From contig CP136066.1 of NCBI GenBank assembly GCA_032622095.1, forward strand, positions 169,146,664 through 169,210,663: a stretch of 64,000 nt of DNA. The letters run 5' to 3'. Made by a program: the position numbers and the translations under genes. Below are positions 45,565 through 57,339 of this stretch, in pieces (within the stretch, counting starts at the first letter, position 1; every line of letters starts with the position of its first letter). The notes under the pieces were generated by a model. That model saw only the letters and a list, made by a program, of their open reading frames with translations, was not told the origin of the DNA and ran no database searches. Origin of the DNA: Siphonodentalium dalli (lineage: Eukaryota > Mollusca > Scaphopoda > Gadilida > Siphonodentaliidae).

Positions 45565-46880
45565 TCACCGAGTGTCCGCGTTATACATTGTTTTTCTGTT
45601 CCACTAGTGTCATTGGTGATTTTGTAACATCACAATTTCTACACGGCCGATTTGCAAAACCAAATCCAACAATCCAGTGGGCTCCTGTTGTGCCAGATAC
45701 ATAGCCAGTAGAGAGCTCTTTATTGTCTAATTATTATTGTTTACACATATATTTATGCCTTCAGTTGACAACACTTTAACAGTATGAAATCTTTCAGAAG
45801 GATTCCAGTTCCATATTTTCGAACAGCCTTGGTCTTACTGATCTCAATAAGTTGTATGCTAGTTTGATATGTATTTTGGCGGAATATTCACAAGCGTGCA
45901 GTAAATAGTTATTGTGTGTCTCTTTACATTGCTCCAATTGTACTTACAATCTCAATGTCATCTGTATACAAAACAATATACAGAGCCTTAATGTCCTCTC
46001 CGAATAAATCGTGCTGAGAAATATAGCTGTCATCACATATGTCGCTCATTGTGTTAACGTTATTGTGAGGTGAACGTATAGAGAACCAAACCGCCGGGTG
46101 CCAGAGACAAAATTATTCCAGGTTTTTCCGGAAAGGAACAATATATCCATAACTATGTTTTTGAATTATTTTACCATTCACCCCATGCACGTGGTGACCA
46201 AGAATACATTTCTTCAGGTTCGAGATAGCGGAAATATCCCTTATACAATTTGATACGCTTATATTGAGTTTATAAACATTCGAAGCTGCCACCGATTCTA
46301 GCATCCATGACAGTGTAATTGTCACTAATACCGCGTTGCTCAAGATCATACATGTATGTGATCCTCTGTTTGAAATCATTGATATGATGAGACATGAGAT
46401 GTGAGACGCAATATGGGAAGTTGTCATAAGTTATCGACGAAGCGGAACATCTAGCCGACTTTGAACTAGAGATTGAACTCTATTAAAGTTGCACATATTA
46501 TCCATATTTATGTTAAGTTGCGTAAGTCGAAGTTGATGTTTGAACCTGATTTTATGCAGGGTTTTCGTTATGTGAGTTGTTCTCTTTTGTTTCATGCTAC
46601 ATTGTAAGTTCTGACGTTACGGGTATTGGTGGGTTAATTTGAGGAAGCGCGCTATTTTGAACTAAATTTCTTTAGCAAGAAATCTGAAGGATTCGAAACA
46701 AACAAATCAGGACAGGATAGGTAGTTTCACGCGGTGGTCGTACTAGTGCATGGTTTAGAGTGCCCGTGCGTTAAATCCAAGCTGGGATCTCCCTTAAACT
46801 GCTTGAAAACGGCACAGCCCTGTATTATCTTCTCTTAAATAACATTTTGTGATTACCAAGTTGCTACCCCTGATCAAGCT
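45565..46880. repeat. tandem segment D2 (~1.3 kb)
   Basis: Diverged direct repeat of 44045-45545. Both copies end in CACAGCCCTGTATTATCTT-like sequence followed by GATTACCAAGTTGCTACCCC. Confidence 0.7.
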
Positions 46881-47128
46881 ATAACTCCATATTGTTCGGA
46901 CGTCTCTGATTACACCAAATGCGAACGAAACATTGACATTCTGATTGGAAGCGTGAACCTGTGAGGTTTTCATTCGCGGGATGGATTCTGCAACCTGTCT
47001 TTCCCAGAGATACCATCAGGCCACGCACACTCCTATAAAAAAAAGCATTTGTTTAGTACAATATGCAGAAATACATAAAAACAACTTCAACGATAAACTA
47101 ATTACTCCGGGATTATATGTCAACGCAC

Positions 47129-47222
47129 CGGGCTCCTCAGATGGTCTTGCTTGCTGTGCAGGTGCATTTCGAACCACTGGTTCTTCGTGATAGTCACCAG
47201 ATTGGTCTGACTCTGTCATGAT
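47129..47222 (-). CDS. exon 3 of a hidden three-exon gene
   Basis: The acceptor AATTTTCCAG precedes ATC ATG ACA..., which reads MTESDQSGDYHEEPVVRNAP, proline/acidic and probably disordered. It ends at GAGGAGCCCG before GTGCGT. It starts in phase 0, as required by exon 2. The continuation to the left was not found. Confidence 0.45.
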
Positions 47223-47482
47223 CTGGAAAAATTAAGAAAAGTGCATCATAACTATGAGTATTATATGACGAGAATAATCACGGATTATCAAAATGAACAC
47301 ACATGTTATATAAAGTAAATTCGTGACTAACTTATTGATGCCATAGAGGTGGGCGGTCGCATTGGTCCTGCTCTTCAGTTTTGGTGTTTGTACTCCTCTG
47401 GGTATTCGTGTCTGACAATTAACTGACTGGTGAGTAAGGATCCGACAGTGATGGGTTGCCTGCCGTCCTCTCAGTGTCTCAC

Positions 47483-47623
47483 GAATCCGGCATCATCTCT
47501 CAGCCATCTGGTTCTGCGAAAGTTCGTCGCTGTAATCGCACCGTGGCTGGTGTATGGTATGCGCTTCTGTGACACCGTCGGCCTGACCTTCTGTATCGAT
47601 CTCTCGTCCAGCGGGATACCTTT
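47483..47623 (-). CDS. exon 2 of a hidden three-exon gene
   Basis: 141 bp, exactly 47 codons, between an acceptor (GCAAACAG) and donor GTGAGA. The peptide is basic and includes KGIPLDERSIQKVRPTVSQK and FRRTRWLRDDAGF. It is clearly more GC-rich than its flanks. The frame is open through the exon and closed by stops in the flanking DNA. Unrecognised family. Confidence 0.45.
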
Positions 47624-48013
47624 CTGTTTGCATGTGTAATCAATGCCTAATACAAATATTTTTGAAAAGTACTTAAATTATACAGCTATCCAATAAGTTA
47701 TGGTTGCTTTGTTTGTTTATTAGTTTAAACATATTTATTTGTCCAATTGTATAAAGATGGTACGGGACACACAAAATTCTATACAAACAGTGGCATTGGA
47801 GGTCAGGTGTTGGTCTCCCTTGCTGGTACCCCATCTTTCGTTTATTAACCAATTTCCAAGCAAATGAGTATCGCAAAAATCAATCGACATTGATTTTGCT
47901 CGTTGTGTTTAATGCTTCAGAGCTATAAGAATATCGCCGAAATCGATAGAGTTATCACGCTTCTTCCGTTTAGGATTTTTTTTTATTTTCAATGATGAAA
48001 TCACGATAATTAC

Positions 48014-48067
48014 CTGTATATTTGACGGGATCTTCGTGGCCCGTCTTTGTCGTCTGGTCAAGGACAT
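48014..48067 (-). CDS. exon 1 of a hidden three-exon gene
   Basis: ATG at 48067 starts an 18-codon piece (MSLTRRQRRATKIPSNIQ) ending in CAG before GTAATT, phase 0. An in-frame TGA lies 8 codons upstream of the ATG. Joined to the next exons it gives a basic N-terminal region followed by an acidic one, about 96 residues so far. A nuclear or chromatin role would fit the basic part, but that is speculation. Confidence 0.4.
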
Positions 48068-49520
48068 CCATACTAAGTTTATTCACAACATGGCACAGCT
48101 CCGAACAAAATGTTCTGGTTGTCGATGCACTGGTATGTGCAGCTGCCGCTCGGTTAGCGTTCCATCACACCAGACCATCGAGAAGATACGCATGGAGGCA
48201 CAGGCCCCTAGGGAAAATTACTAAAATACCAATACAGACTATACCAGTGTAAAGGTTCCAATGATCGATTTTGGCTAGAACCACACTATTAAAGCCCATA
48301 CAATTCTAGACATACATAATTGCAGCCATGAACGTAAATGAGATGGACAGGCAACTCTCACAGAGTAACGCGATATATCGGGGATTCTTTTGTTTGTAAT
48401 TAACGAGCGCCTGACTGCGAGATCGTCTGTTGGAATCACGGAACTAAATGGTTTCCCATAGGCGACAGTGTTAACGTTTAGGCCAAATTCACTGAATTGA
48501 AGCCTGCAGGCCATATCAGTGATGTTTACCCGGCTAGATTGACACCAGTTGATCACGAAAATGGACGAAAAATCATAGGTCATGTGTTTACTTTTTAAAA
48601 TAAATCCCCAAGTGTACGACAGCCAAATTTGATCTGGACAAATCCAGAACTACAGCAGCTAGTTAAATAAATTTCCCGCTCACAAAAATCCATTCCCCCA
48701 TTCATTCACCAGTTTAAATTATTTAGATATGATGTACAAATCAAATAAACGCGATGTCATCCTTTAATAACGTGTCGCATGTATCAGGTGAAGGTCATTA
48801 TTCAGTTACCTTCACCTTTAGCATTCCACGGTGTACTCGTTCCCCGAATCTGGAACACATTTAGCTCCCTGATTCCTGTTGCTAACCACTGCGTAAACAA
48901 AATGGCGTCTTTTGCTTTCTTTTAGTGTCGAAACAATATCGATAGCACGCTATGTTTCCTTTCTGACTCTAGCTTTCATTTACCCGCTTATTAATAAACG
49001 CTTGAATTAATTTTAAATGGATACATTTCGTTTATTATTTATAGTGGCCTAATAAAAGTGGGAAAGCACCCAAATGAGCATTACAAATAAAGCTTTGAAA
49101 TTTAATCATCATACTCATAGAATGAGCATTGTTGTCATTTCCGCCGAATTATTTCTTAACTAAAACTAAAAACTATTAATAACATATCAAGGTGGTGAAT
49201 GATCAATTAGCAAAACTTAGTGGTGTTTATATAACCAGGCTTGGAGGAAGCGGGAAGTTTTAATCTTCCCCAAAGCAATGCTAATTGAATATGATCACAC
49301 TTCAGTTAAAACAATGTTGACACATCGCGGAGAGGGCTAATCATCGCTGATTTGACGTGTTTTAATCAACAACGAAGCCATTGACAATATTGTTTTATTT
49401 CGCGTGTGACTTCTGAGTTCATAGTGCGATGGTTCAATCAACTACAGCATGACATCTACACTTACTAGTAGCTATTATTAAGTATCTTCGGTTTAAACAA
49501 AGAGTTATACAGACAACTTT
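48068..49520. other. spacer, nothing supported
   Basis: Plus-strand frames at 48022-48252 overlap the upstream region of the hidden gene. One is cysteine-rich (TKCSGCRCTGMCSCRS) but lacks splice or homology support. From 48.3 to 49.5 kb I see only AT-rich DNA. Confidence 0.35.
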
Positions 49521-49974
49521 AAAATATATATAGTTTTTTTTGTATGCCAAACATAATCAGCGCGTAAATAGTGTATTGTCATCAAGACGTACGATGTTGT
49601 ACGTAAACAAGAGCCTGATCGTGTGACAGAAGTTTTGCTTCTGTTTACATAACACAGCGCAATTTTATTGGTTAATCACACACAAATTATATAAACGATC
49701 TTTATTATTTCCCTATCAGGAAAACAGTAACCAATAGCGCTCTTTATGTTTACCATATCCGTATCTAAACAAAAGGCAGGAAAATAACGTTTTTTGCTTT
49801 TGTTTACATAACAAAGGAAACACATTTGACGATAACATACTGTTTATGCCATATTTTTGATTGGTATAAGAACAAAGTATGTCTATATATTACTATTCTT
49901 TCTGTTTATGGCGGTTTTTGACGGAGGTGAAGATTTTAACAGCATACCATCACCAACGCCGCCCGTATCTTTAA
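49521..49974. mobile_element. TTAA MITE, family M1, copy 2 (left end lost)
   Basis: Parallels 2990-3444 closely (GCCAAACATAATCAGCGCGTAAATA, TTATGGCGGTTTTTGACGGAG, GCCGCCCGTATCTTTAA). The left terminal repeat is missing. Confidence 0.75.
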
Positions 49975-50189
49975 GTATTTATGTAAATGCAAACTATTAA
50001 ACAATAAAGCGCCACATCATAGAGAGAAAAACTAATGTATATTCACATATTATAAATAAAGCTTATAGTAATCAGATTGGGTATTGTGAATATGTATTTA
50101 AAAGCCTATAAAATTGAGATATACCCCCCCCCCCCCCGACTTTCACAAGTGAAATGTTTTCTTAATTTGTCTTCGAGCTAATTTAGAAT

Positions 50190-50672
50190 TATCAATTGAT
50201 CGTGCAGAATCCTGTTTGCAACCAGTGTTGCCATGTTTCGGAGTCAGAGTCTGACTTCCAATGGCTCTTAGATGTGTCATGGTGTTTTTGACATCGTACA
50301 GATGGATTGTTACTAGATCCACCTTTATGCCTATAATGTCCGAAATGTTATTCCAGGCGGTCCTGATTGAATCTGTTGGTCAAAACAAAGTCAGCACCTT
50401 TATCCAGAGTGTATTTAACACAGCTCAGAATTGAGGAAACAGTTATTCTCCGGCCTGAAATGGTCTGCCTGCTGATTTGCATCCCCACGGACCTTTGTCT
50501 TGATGCCTTTATCCTTCCGCGCATTGACAGCATTCTCCCATTCTTTCAGATAGTTCAGAAAGTCGTTGTATTCGAGCCACGATAATATTGCATCATCCTT
50601 GTCTCTATAAACATCTATATGTTTACATTTCTGTTTGTCACACACTCGCCTATATTCCGTGTATTCAGACAA
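50190..50672 (-). pseudogene. P-element-like transposase relic (C-terminal region)
   Basis: The first minus-strand frame gives LEYNDFLNYLKEWENAVNAR. After a frameshift near 50510, a second gives ISGRRITVSSILSCVKYTL and FVLTNRFNQDRLE. After one in-frame TAA at about 50347 it continues HFGHYRHKGGSSNNPSV. The order (F..YL..WE, G.RITV.S...V.Y, F.QD.LE..FG..R..GG...NPS) is that of the C-terminal region of P-element/THAP9-type transposases. It has at least one frameshift and one stop; the N-terminal THAP finger and the ends were not found. Confidence 0.75.
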
Positions 50673-51107
50673 TCATACCATTTGTTAAATGTCTTTATAT
50701 GAAGCTCACAGTTTATGTAACATTGCCACAACACATAAGCTCGAGTGCATTTGCCACTGTACTACTGAGTACACTTGCAGCCAAACGGACTTTCATCTTA
50801 CTATATGGCTTTAGATATACATGCGCATTAATCAGTTTTGGACATAGTCAGTTGATCAGTTTTAGTCCAATATGTGAAGCCAGGAGATATCCTTTCCATT
50901 GATCCACAATTTCCTCGACTTTGCATAAGAGTTACTAAAGCAATTTATTACTTGATCCTACTCTTATTCCATTCAATAAACCCATTCTATAAAGTGTGAT
51001 ATTAAACGTTCGTTTAATAACAGGAAATAGTGCCAGGTGACTAAATTAGTAAGAACTTAACATGATTTGAGAGCATTTGATATATTTTAAATTATTCTGA
51101 TTGGTAC

Positions 51108-51215
51108 CATCTTGACACTAACAATAGTACTACTCTTCATCCCCTTTCCTTTGGAAAACGATGTTGCCTCCTCCAATGTTTTCAGTAACGCAAGTTCTTT
51201 ATCTGTGTCTGTACA
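51108..51215 (-). CDS. gene A exon e
   Basis: A 36-codon, phase 0-0 exon (includes TDTDKELALLKTLEEATSFS) between acceptor TATACAG and donor GTACC. A near-identical exon lies at 61599-61706. No domain is recognised in it. Confidence 0.55.
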
Positions 51216-51784
51216 CTGTATACATCAATTATAGTTTTATAAGATATGCCTACATAAAATAGAGTATGATGTCTAGATGATCATCCCTTTATCTGTTCTG
51301 GATAAGGTCTGATAAAACTATACATGCATTCGTTGTAGTAATTTCCACACACATGCCCTTGATGTGACCTTTTTATAATTCGGCAAACTAAACTATTGCC
51401 CACAATGTAACCTAACACAGATAAATGTTAATGAAATTTCCTTTCAGAAAATAAAGGCCACGACTATTCTAACGCATGAAGATGGGATGTAGTTAATTGA
51501 AATTTGTCAATAAAGTTAAGTCACCTAAAAAAATTAATCCGTGACAATGAAAAGTCACTCCAAATAAAGAATTATTTTAATACAGATTACTGGCCCTTTT
51601 AATTAGCAAAGATTTACTTAAAGCGTTGTGCTGTTAGTTTATCATGTTAGACAATACATTTATCTCTAACATTTTATAAAGGAGCACATAAAAGTGCAGT
51701 TAATTTATTAAAGTCGGAGAGCTTCTCTTAGTTTAGGTGTCAACCATATTTGTTGAGTTCCAGATATAAGAATTACTAACTTAC

Positions 51785-51885
51785 CTTTAGCTCGGATTTC
51801 ATTCCAATTCGAATAGAATTTAAATTTTTGTCCCTGCCCCATCCAGATTCTCCTTCCCTTTCATGAGTTGGTATTCATACAATAT
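51785..51885 (-). pseudogene. gene A exon d, frameshifted
   Basis: 101 bp, against 111 bp for the intact homologue at 62240-62350. A 10-bp deletion near 51808 (ATTCCAATTCG against ATTGTATTTGCCACCAATTCG) breaks the frame after ILYEYQLMKGKENLDGAG. Another change gives TAA nearby. The acceptor is GAAG instead of GCAG. It suggests gene A is decaying or skips this exon. Confidence 0.6.
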
Positions 51886-52368
51886 CTTCAGAAAAGAAAC
51901 ATGAAGAAATTTGAAGAGTAAACACAACTTGAATGTCCATCTTAATACCTGAGAGTTATGTAAATTGAGAGTGCATCCTTGGTTGGATTATATAGTCTGC
52001 ACTATTTAATATGGTACATATTATATATTTATAAATGTAACTAACAACCAGATCCATATAAGTTTCCTAAATTATGACTAGCTTAGCAATGTGTCAAGGA
52101 TGGCTCATGCAGGTATTAGAGAATAGACATTTATGACAAAAATTGCGATTAATTTTAAAGCTCGGATACATGTACATAATCCGGGGTCGGTCTAAATTTT
52201 TTCTACAGCATTTTGCAGAACTGGGTAGAATTTGTATAGCATTCCCTACCAATACATGTTTTTCAATGAAAGTTGGTTTAGTAGCAAATTGGAAATTGCA
52301 TTGCGAATTGCAATGCGAATCCAGTTAAATCGAGCCCCTATAACGTAATAGTAAGATTATTCACTTAC

Positions 52369-52701
52369 ATATTCAATGTCATTGAAGCATGGGAATTCCT
52401 CGAGTATAGGTGCTATGGCACCTCCTTCCAGTCCCTTCAGCCATTCTCGTCTTTTGGTGAATGATTCCTTTAATAGCAGCTTTATGTGACTGGAAGGTTT
52501 CGATTTTTCTGACTCTGCCTTCATTTCAGCCAAGTGGTTGGTATAATCATCCTGGCTGGTGAAATAATGTGACTGCACAGATCGCCTTTTAAAAGAAGAG
52601 ATCTTTATTTTTGTCTGTTTTTTGTCAACATCCATACTCTTTCTCATGTTTTTAAGGCGCAAGTTTCTGATCTTAGCACTCAGTCGATCATTGAATACAG
52701 A
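52369..52701 (-). CDS. gene A exon c
   Basis: 333 bp, 111 codons, phase 0-0, with acceptor TTTTTTTCAG and donor GTAAGTG. It reads SVFNDRLSAKIRNLR, a lysine/arginine-rich linker, then DDYTNHLAEMKAESEKSKPS, LLLKESFTKRREWL and ILEEFPCFNDIEY. This is the H...E....P......L...F..RR.W......I...FP pattern of the uncharacterised CIDE-N/FGPL protein family. Fully open. A shortened, damaged copy is at 58064-58347. Confidence 0.65.
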
Positions 52702-53213
52702 CTGAAAAAAAGCTGCAATTGTTAAATAGTAACTGCCCTTTCACTACTACAGTCTTAGCAATATCATATCGGTAGAGTGTTAAGTAGACTATGCTGACAA
52801 ATGTCGATATATATGGCCTAGCAGCTGAAATGATGATAAACCCCAATCAAACAACCAAACACAAAATCAGCTTACATGGGAATCTACTACACTCACCTTA
52901 ATGATCTGCAGATATATCACATAGTTAAATTTGATAATACAAGCACAGCCTGACAATAACATAAGTGCTCGCTCAGATGTTTCAAAACAATTGGGTTCAA
53001 TAAATCTTGAAATAGTTAGTTTGAATACCAACTAGAGCTGAAACAATTAATCAAAGAATCGATAAATCGTCCATTAATTCACTAATGATTAATGAGATAA
53101 TCGATTAATCACCTGAGTTGAATCCAGGCCTACCATTATAATATGTTGATGACTAAAATTGTTAAATTCTGTTTGGAATATTATTTATGTACACGGAAAC
53201 GACCCATGCTTAC

Positions 53214-53431
53214 CCATGGTTCTGTACCAGTTGGCATCCGAATGCATGGGTACTTCAAATACATTTGTTCTCCCACCTGCTTGTACTCGGACGACTCCTT
53301 GAGCATAAACACATTCGTATAGAAGCTTCCGCATTCTGATATCAAGTGGTTGAATGATGCCAAACTATTGCCATTTCTTAAGGCTTCTTCCAGTCCCGAT
53401 GAAAAGGTGGGAATCGGAACTGTGAATATTT
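53214..53431 (-). CDS. gene A exon b
   Basis: 218 bp with acceptor TTTTTCCAG and donor GTAAGC. It begins with two bases that complete the codon left by exon a and ends in phase 0, as exon c needs. It reads IFTVPIPTFSSGLEEALRNG, then EYKQVGEQMYLKYPCIR and EPW, matching the VP.F......L..G.......L........Y...P....Y..V...L..KYP.L....G...W pattern of the family. Confidence 0.65.
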
Positions 53432-53801
53432 CTGGAAAAACATTTATATGAATATTAAATATTTGTACTTGGTATTGGTAATGCATACAATAAATTTGAG
53501 ACATATTATGGCTCAAGGAAACATTCAGAGCATAGCAAGTGGAAAAACTGTATATCTATCTGAGATCGCCTGAATAAGATAATCCATCTTTAAATAAGTT
53601 TGTATTCAAAATACATGAACATCCACATGTACATTTAGCTTCCATCTACACATATGACAATAGGCATCAACAGTACATGTAACATTCATGAGAAATATTA
53701 AGATAATCATCGTGAATGCCTGAATGGTTGCTGAGGTAACAATACCAGTACCTCCACTTATTGAAGTTACTAGGAGGCTAAACAAATTGTTTGATACATA
53801 C

Positions 53802-54065
53802 TCTGTGCGGGTTTGGCTGGTAATGAAGATGACACGATTGACTCATCTGGCAAATCAGCTCTGCTTGGTCTCTCTGGATTTACTTCATTGGCAGAATGTT
53901 GTTGTGTCTGTTGTTCTTGTTGTTGTCTAGATCTCCATATCCCACCACCCTCCAGACAACAGGGGACTTCATCATTAAGAATCAGAAGTACTTCATCATC
54001 ATCCACCTCGATTCCTTGTTTCTCTGTTACAATCATTGCAGCTTGTATGGACACAAGCGCTGATG
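53802..54065 (-). CDS. gene A exon a, CIDE-N-like domain
   Basis: 264 bp with acceptor GTCTTCACAG and donor GTATGT. It starts with two bases of a split codon and ends one base into the next, which exon b completes. MIVTEKQGIEVDDDEVLLIL, then CCLEGGGIWR, resembles the second half of a CIDE-N (ubiquitin-like) domain (GTEVDDDEVL...L.EGE.W). It is followed by a glutamine-rich and Ser/Pro-rich linker (RQQQEQQTQQHSANE). In CAD and DFF45 proteins this fold mediates pairing of the two subunits; in this family its role is unknown. The first half of the domain should lie in an exon further right. Confidence 0.6.
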
Positions 54066-54249
54066 CTGTGAAGACGTAAATGAGTGGAAATTTGTGCAAA
54101 GTAGATAATTCAAATAAAGTGCCAGCGGTGCAGAAAGTGTCGGGTTACTGTTTCCAACTTTTTTATGAACAAAGGCAAGGACCAGTCTAACCTGAGAACA
54201 AATTTCGTCTCAAAGTTGATATAGTTGCTTAGTGAATGAAAATTGTACT

Positions 54250-54412
54250 GGAGTCATAAATTACCATGTTGTTTGAATCATTCATAGAGCACATGAGTGT
54301 ATTTTGAACTAATGCATGGCTCAAATTCATACATTTGTTGCATATATTCTGTTCAGTATAAAAGGATATGGTCCCGTAAATGGCTGGATTAAGCGTACAA
54401 TACAACTTTAAA
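54250..54412. mobile_element. foldback MITE, family M2, half copy
   Basis: Only the right half is present: GTCATAAATTACCATGTTGTTTG to GCATATATTCTGTTCAGTATAAAAGG and a decayed end. Confidence 0.65.
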
Positions 54413-54980
54413 GTAATGGTGTTACGGTGTCCCTCTTCCATTTGTCAAACAAAAACAAACATGACAACTGAGATGGAGTTAGAAGTTAACCCTGTGCTCT
54501 ATCTACTATATGTACATGCATATTTGACATTCAATGTCATTTGTTTGTTAACAATATATTTTCCTCGACTTGTCAATGGGATTGATGCTATAATTAACAC
54601 CATCGTCGCAAGAGAGAAGCTCAAAAAGCTTTCGGTTGGCCGAAGCACCATCACACGTAAGGAACAGAACTCTGAATCCAACGACACATTCCAATATGAT
54701 CACTGCTTTCTCCATGATAGGCCATGCGACCAAACTAGTTAGTGAAATACCAGACAACTTACTAGTAATACTTCCTAGATATTGAATGGAGAGGATTAGC
54801 AAGCGCTATAACAGTATGTTGTAAACAGCATGGTATGACTTTAACCAACGTTTACATATCAGACATATAACCACGGTGTTGAGTGTTTTCTTATCGCACA
54901 CTCCTTAAGTACTGTACCGTAATATAAAATGGCGTTTGTTTACTAACACTGTGTACGATGTAATGAACGTTGACTACACA
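54413..54980. other. spacer, no supported gene
   Basis: A 120-codon plus-strand frame (54380-54742) overlaps the MITE, and nothing recognisable is in it. Minus-strand frames are equally featureless. Confidence 0.35.
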
Positions 54981-54984
54981 CTGT

Positions 54985-55275
54985 TAAAAAATATTCCGTT
55001 ATTTTACGGAACAAGGTTCCGGAAATATACTGCCGGAACCATGTTCCGTAATACTACGGACAACCGTAAAAATACGGATACAATTTTACGGACAACAGTA
55101 AAAATACGGATACGTAATATTACGGCCAACCGTAAAAAAAATTACGGGCAATCGTAAAACCACGGATACGTAATATTACAGCCAACCGTAAAAAAAGTTA
55201 TGGACAATCGTAAAATACGAATACGTAATATTACGGACTGCCATAAAAATACGGATGCTCTGTATTTGGAAGAGC
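54985..55275. repeat. GTAAAAATACGGATA / TTACGGACAACC tandem repeat
   Basis: Irregular units of about 40-45 bases made of TTACGG, CCGTAAAAATACGGATA and ACGTAATATTACGG, which are themselves partly palindromic. The left part includes ATTCCGTTATTTTACGGAAC. Probably a MITE-derived minisatellite. Confidence 0.75.
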
Positions 55276-56095
55276 CGTATTTTTACATGTAAATCCAAAA
55301 GTATTGCTATAAATTCAACAGGCATGCCCACAGAATTACAACTTTCATTTTTGTTTTGACAAGGTATCTTCCAAATTTTCACATTCGTGTAGGGATCAAT
55401 CTATATTCATTGATATTAGGACACACACCATTATAAAAATATGAACCCATACAAATGTGTACCGTTCATCTATTGCACATTAAATATTAGTGTGGTTGCA
55501 AAAAATGCTTATGGAAAAAAATAATATTGAAGAGCAGGTAGTACTATCAAATTATATATCATAACTATAAAGGGATGAGAGGGAATGGGATAAATTAATG
55601 TTATTGATAGAAGCTCAAAACACCACAAGTTTGATTTGAAGTTTAAAGATAACATTTTTATTATAATACACATTAATAACAGGAGTTTCTCAACATATAT
55701 AATCAATACAAAGGTGATTTGAATAACAACCATACAGACACAGTTGGAAGTTTGGATTAGGACTATCTATTTACCAACTGGAGAATTGCCTGTCAAAAAG
55801 GAAGGTAATGGATCAAAGCACAACCCATTTAGTACCTTAATCTTGTACAATCTGCATAGAACAAGCACTTTGTGTGCAATTCCTTGAGTATGATAACCCA
55901 TAAAAGTACACTATTACATTGAAACCATGTAATCAGAGGACACTGCTATATAACTCGCACATATTGTTTGCACAAACTGAATTGTGTCACTATACTATAA
56001 TAGGGGAGACGTATACCCAAAAACAATGTTGATTAATTAGAAACAATTTTTATCCTGAGCGAATTTCAAGGGCAATATGGAATTTCCAACCTTCA
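55276..56095. other. spacer, nothing recognised
   Basis: AT-rich DNA with short frames only. Confidence 0.4.
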
Positions 56096-56637
56096 ACAAG
56101 AGCACGCCGTCGGGGCGTGGGCACAATACGCCCTTACTGGAGTAAAGTGGGGCAAGGTTTAATTCATTTGTTTGAAACTTGGTTCAGTTCACTCGATACA
56201 ATCTAAAGTTATCATCTGGAAACCGCATATCAGGTAAAATCTGAGTCGAAAAAGGGGCATAACTCAGTCAAAATCATGCGGACGAAACCCATATTCGAAC
56301 TTGATCTGTGTTTTGGGGTGATAAACTAACAAACCAAATTTGGTTCAGTTCACTCAATTCAATCTAAAGTTATCATCCGGAAACCACAAATCAGGTGAAA
56401 TCTAAGTCGAAAAAGGGGCATAACTCTGTCAAAATCATGCGGACGAAACCCATATTTGAACTTGATATGTGTTTTGGGGTGGTAAACTAACATACCAAAT
56501 ATGGTTCAGTTCACTCAATTCAATCTAAAGTTATCATCCGGAAACCAAATACGGACGGACGGACGGACAGACGAACGGACGACGGACGGACAACCCATTT
56601 CCATAATACGACCTTTTTTTCAAAAGGGCGTATAAAA
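56096..56637. mobile_element. non-autonomous element with ~160-bp internal repeats
   Basis: The ends carry inverted CACAATACGCCCTT and AAAAGGGCGTATAAAAA. Between them a block with TTGGTTCAGTTCACTC recurs at about 56180, 56341 and 56502 (period 160-161). Each is followed by ATCTAAAGTTATCATC.GGAAACC and AAAAAGGGGCATAACTC. It closes with a GACGGACG run (56555-56590). I associate such sequences with mollusc genomes. No protein is encoded. Confidence 0.75.
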
Positions 56638-56807
56638 ATATGTTATGTCTCAGTCTTTCTACAACGGATCACCATGAAATTTTGTATACCATGTTTTAAG
56701 ATGCGCGTGCCAAATATTGAGTTGAATTAGACATATATATATATATAGATAAGATTCGACAAACACACGAAAATTGGAAATTGTGACAGATAAACATATA
56801 TATTGAA

Positions 56808-57189
56808 ATATGGGTGGCGTTGGCGGTGGGCATGCTGTTGAAATATTCATCTCCGTCAAAATCCGCCATAAACAGAAAGAATATTTATTAGTAAAATATA
56901 GACAGTGCCATTTGTTACTGTTTTCCTGATATGGAAATAATAAAGAATGTTTATATCATTTGTGTAATTAACCAATAAAATTGCGCTGCATTATGTAAAC
57001 AGAAGCAAAACTTCTGTAACACGATCATGCTCTTGTTTACGCACACCATCGTACGTCTATAGTATTTTATCTACGCGCTGATTATGTTTGGCATATGAAC
57101 AAAACTATATATGTTATAATATTCCTTCTGTTGATGGCAATTTGAACAAATATGAATATTTCCGCAATGAACGCCGCCCATGCCTTTAA
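56808..57189. mobile_element. TTAA MITE, family M1, copy 3 (inverted orientation)
   Basis: Runs opposite to copy 1: GGGTGGCGTTGGCGGTGGGCATGC on the left, GCCGCCCATGCCTTTAA on the right. The right TTAA is intact; the left end has decayed. Confidence 0.75.
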
Positions 57190-57339
57190 TCAGCTATATG
57201 TTAATTGACCACAATAAGCAGAACAAGACGCGCATCAAAGCCATAGTTTATCTCTGCCTATAACAAGTTTTATAGAGTTTCATGAATATAAAATAATAAA
57301 TATGAATCAAAGACCCCTCGCCGGAAACGCTTCTATCAA

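Noticed and set aside
48036-48224. Cysteine-rich plus-strand frame
   Set aside because: A short CxxCxC pattern without homology; it overlaps the better-supported exon 1 of the minus-strand hidden gene.
54380-54742. 120-codon plus-strand frame
   Set aside because: Begins inside a MITE and has no family resemblance.
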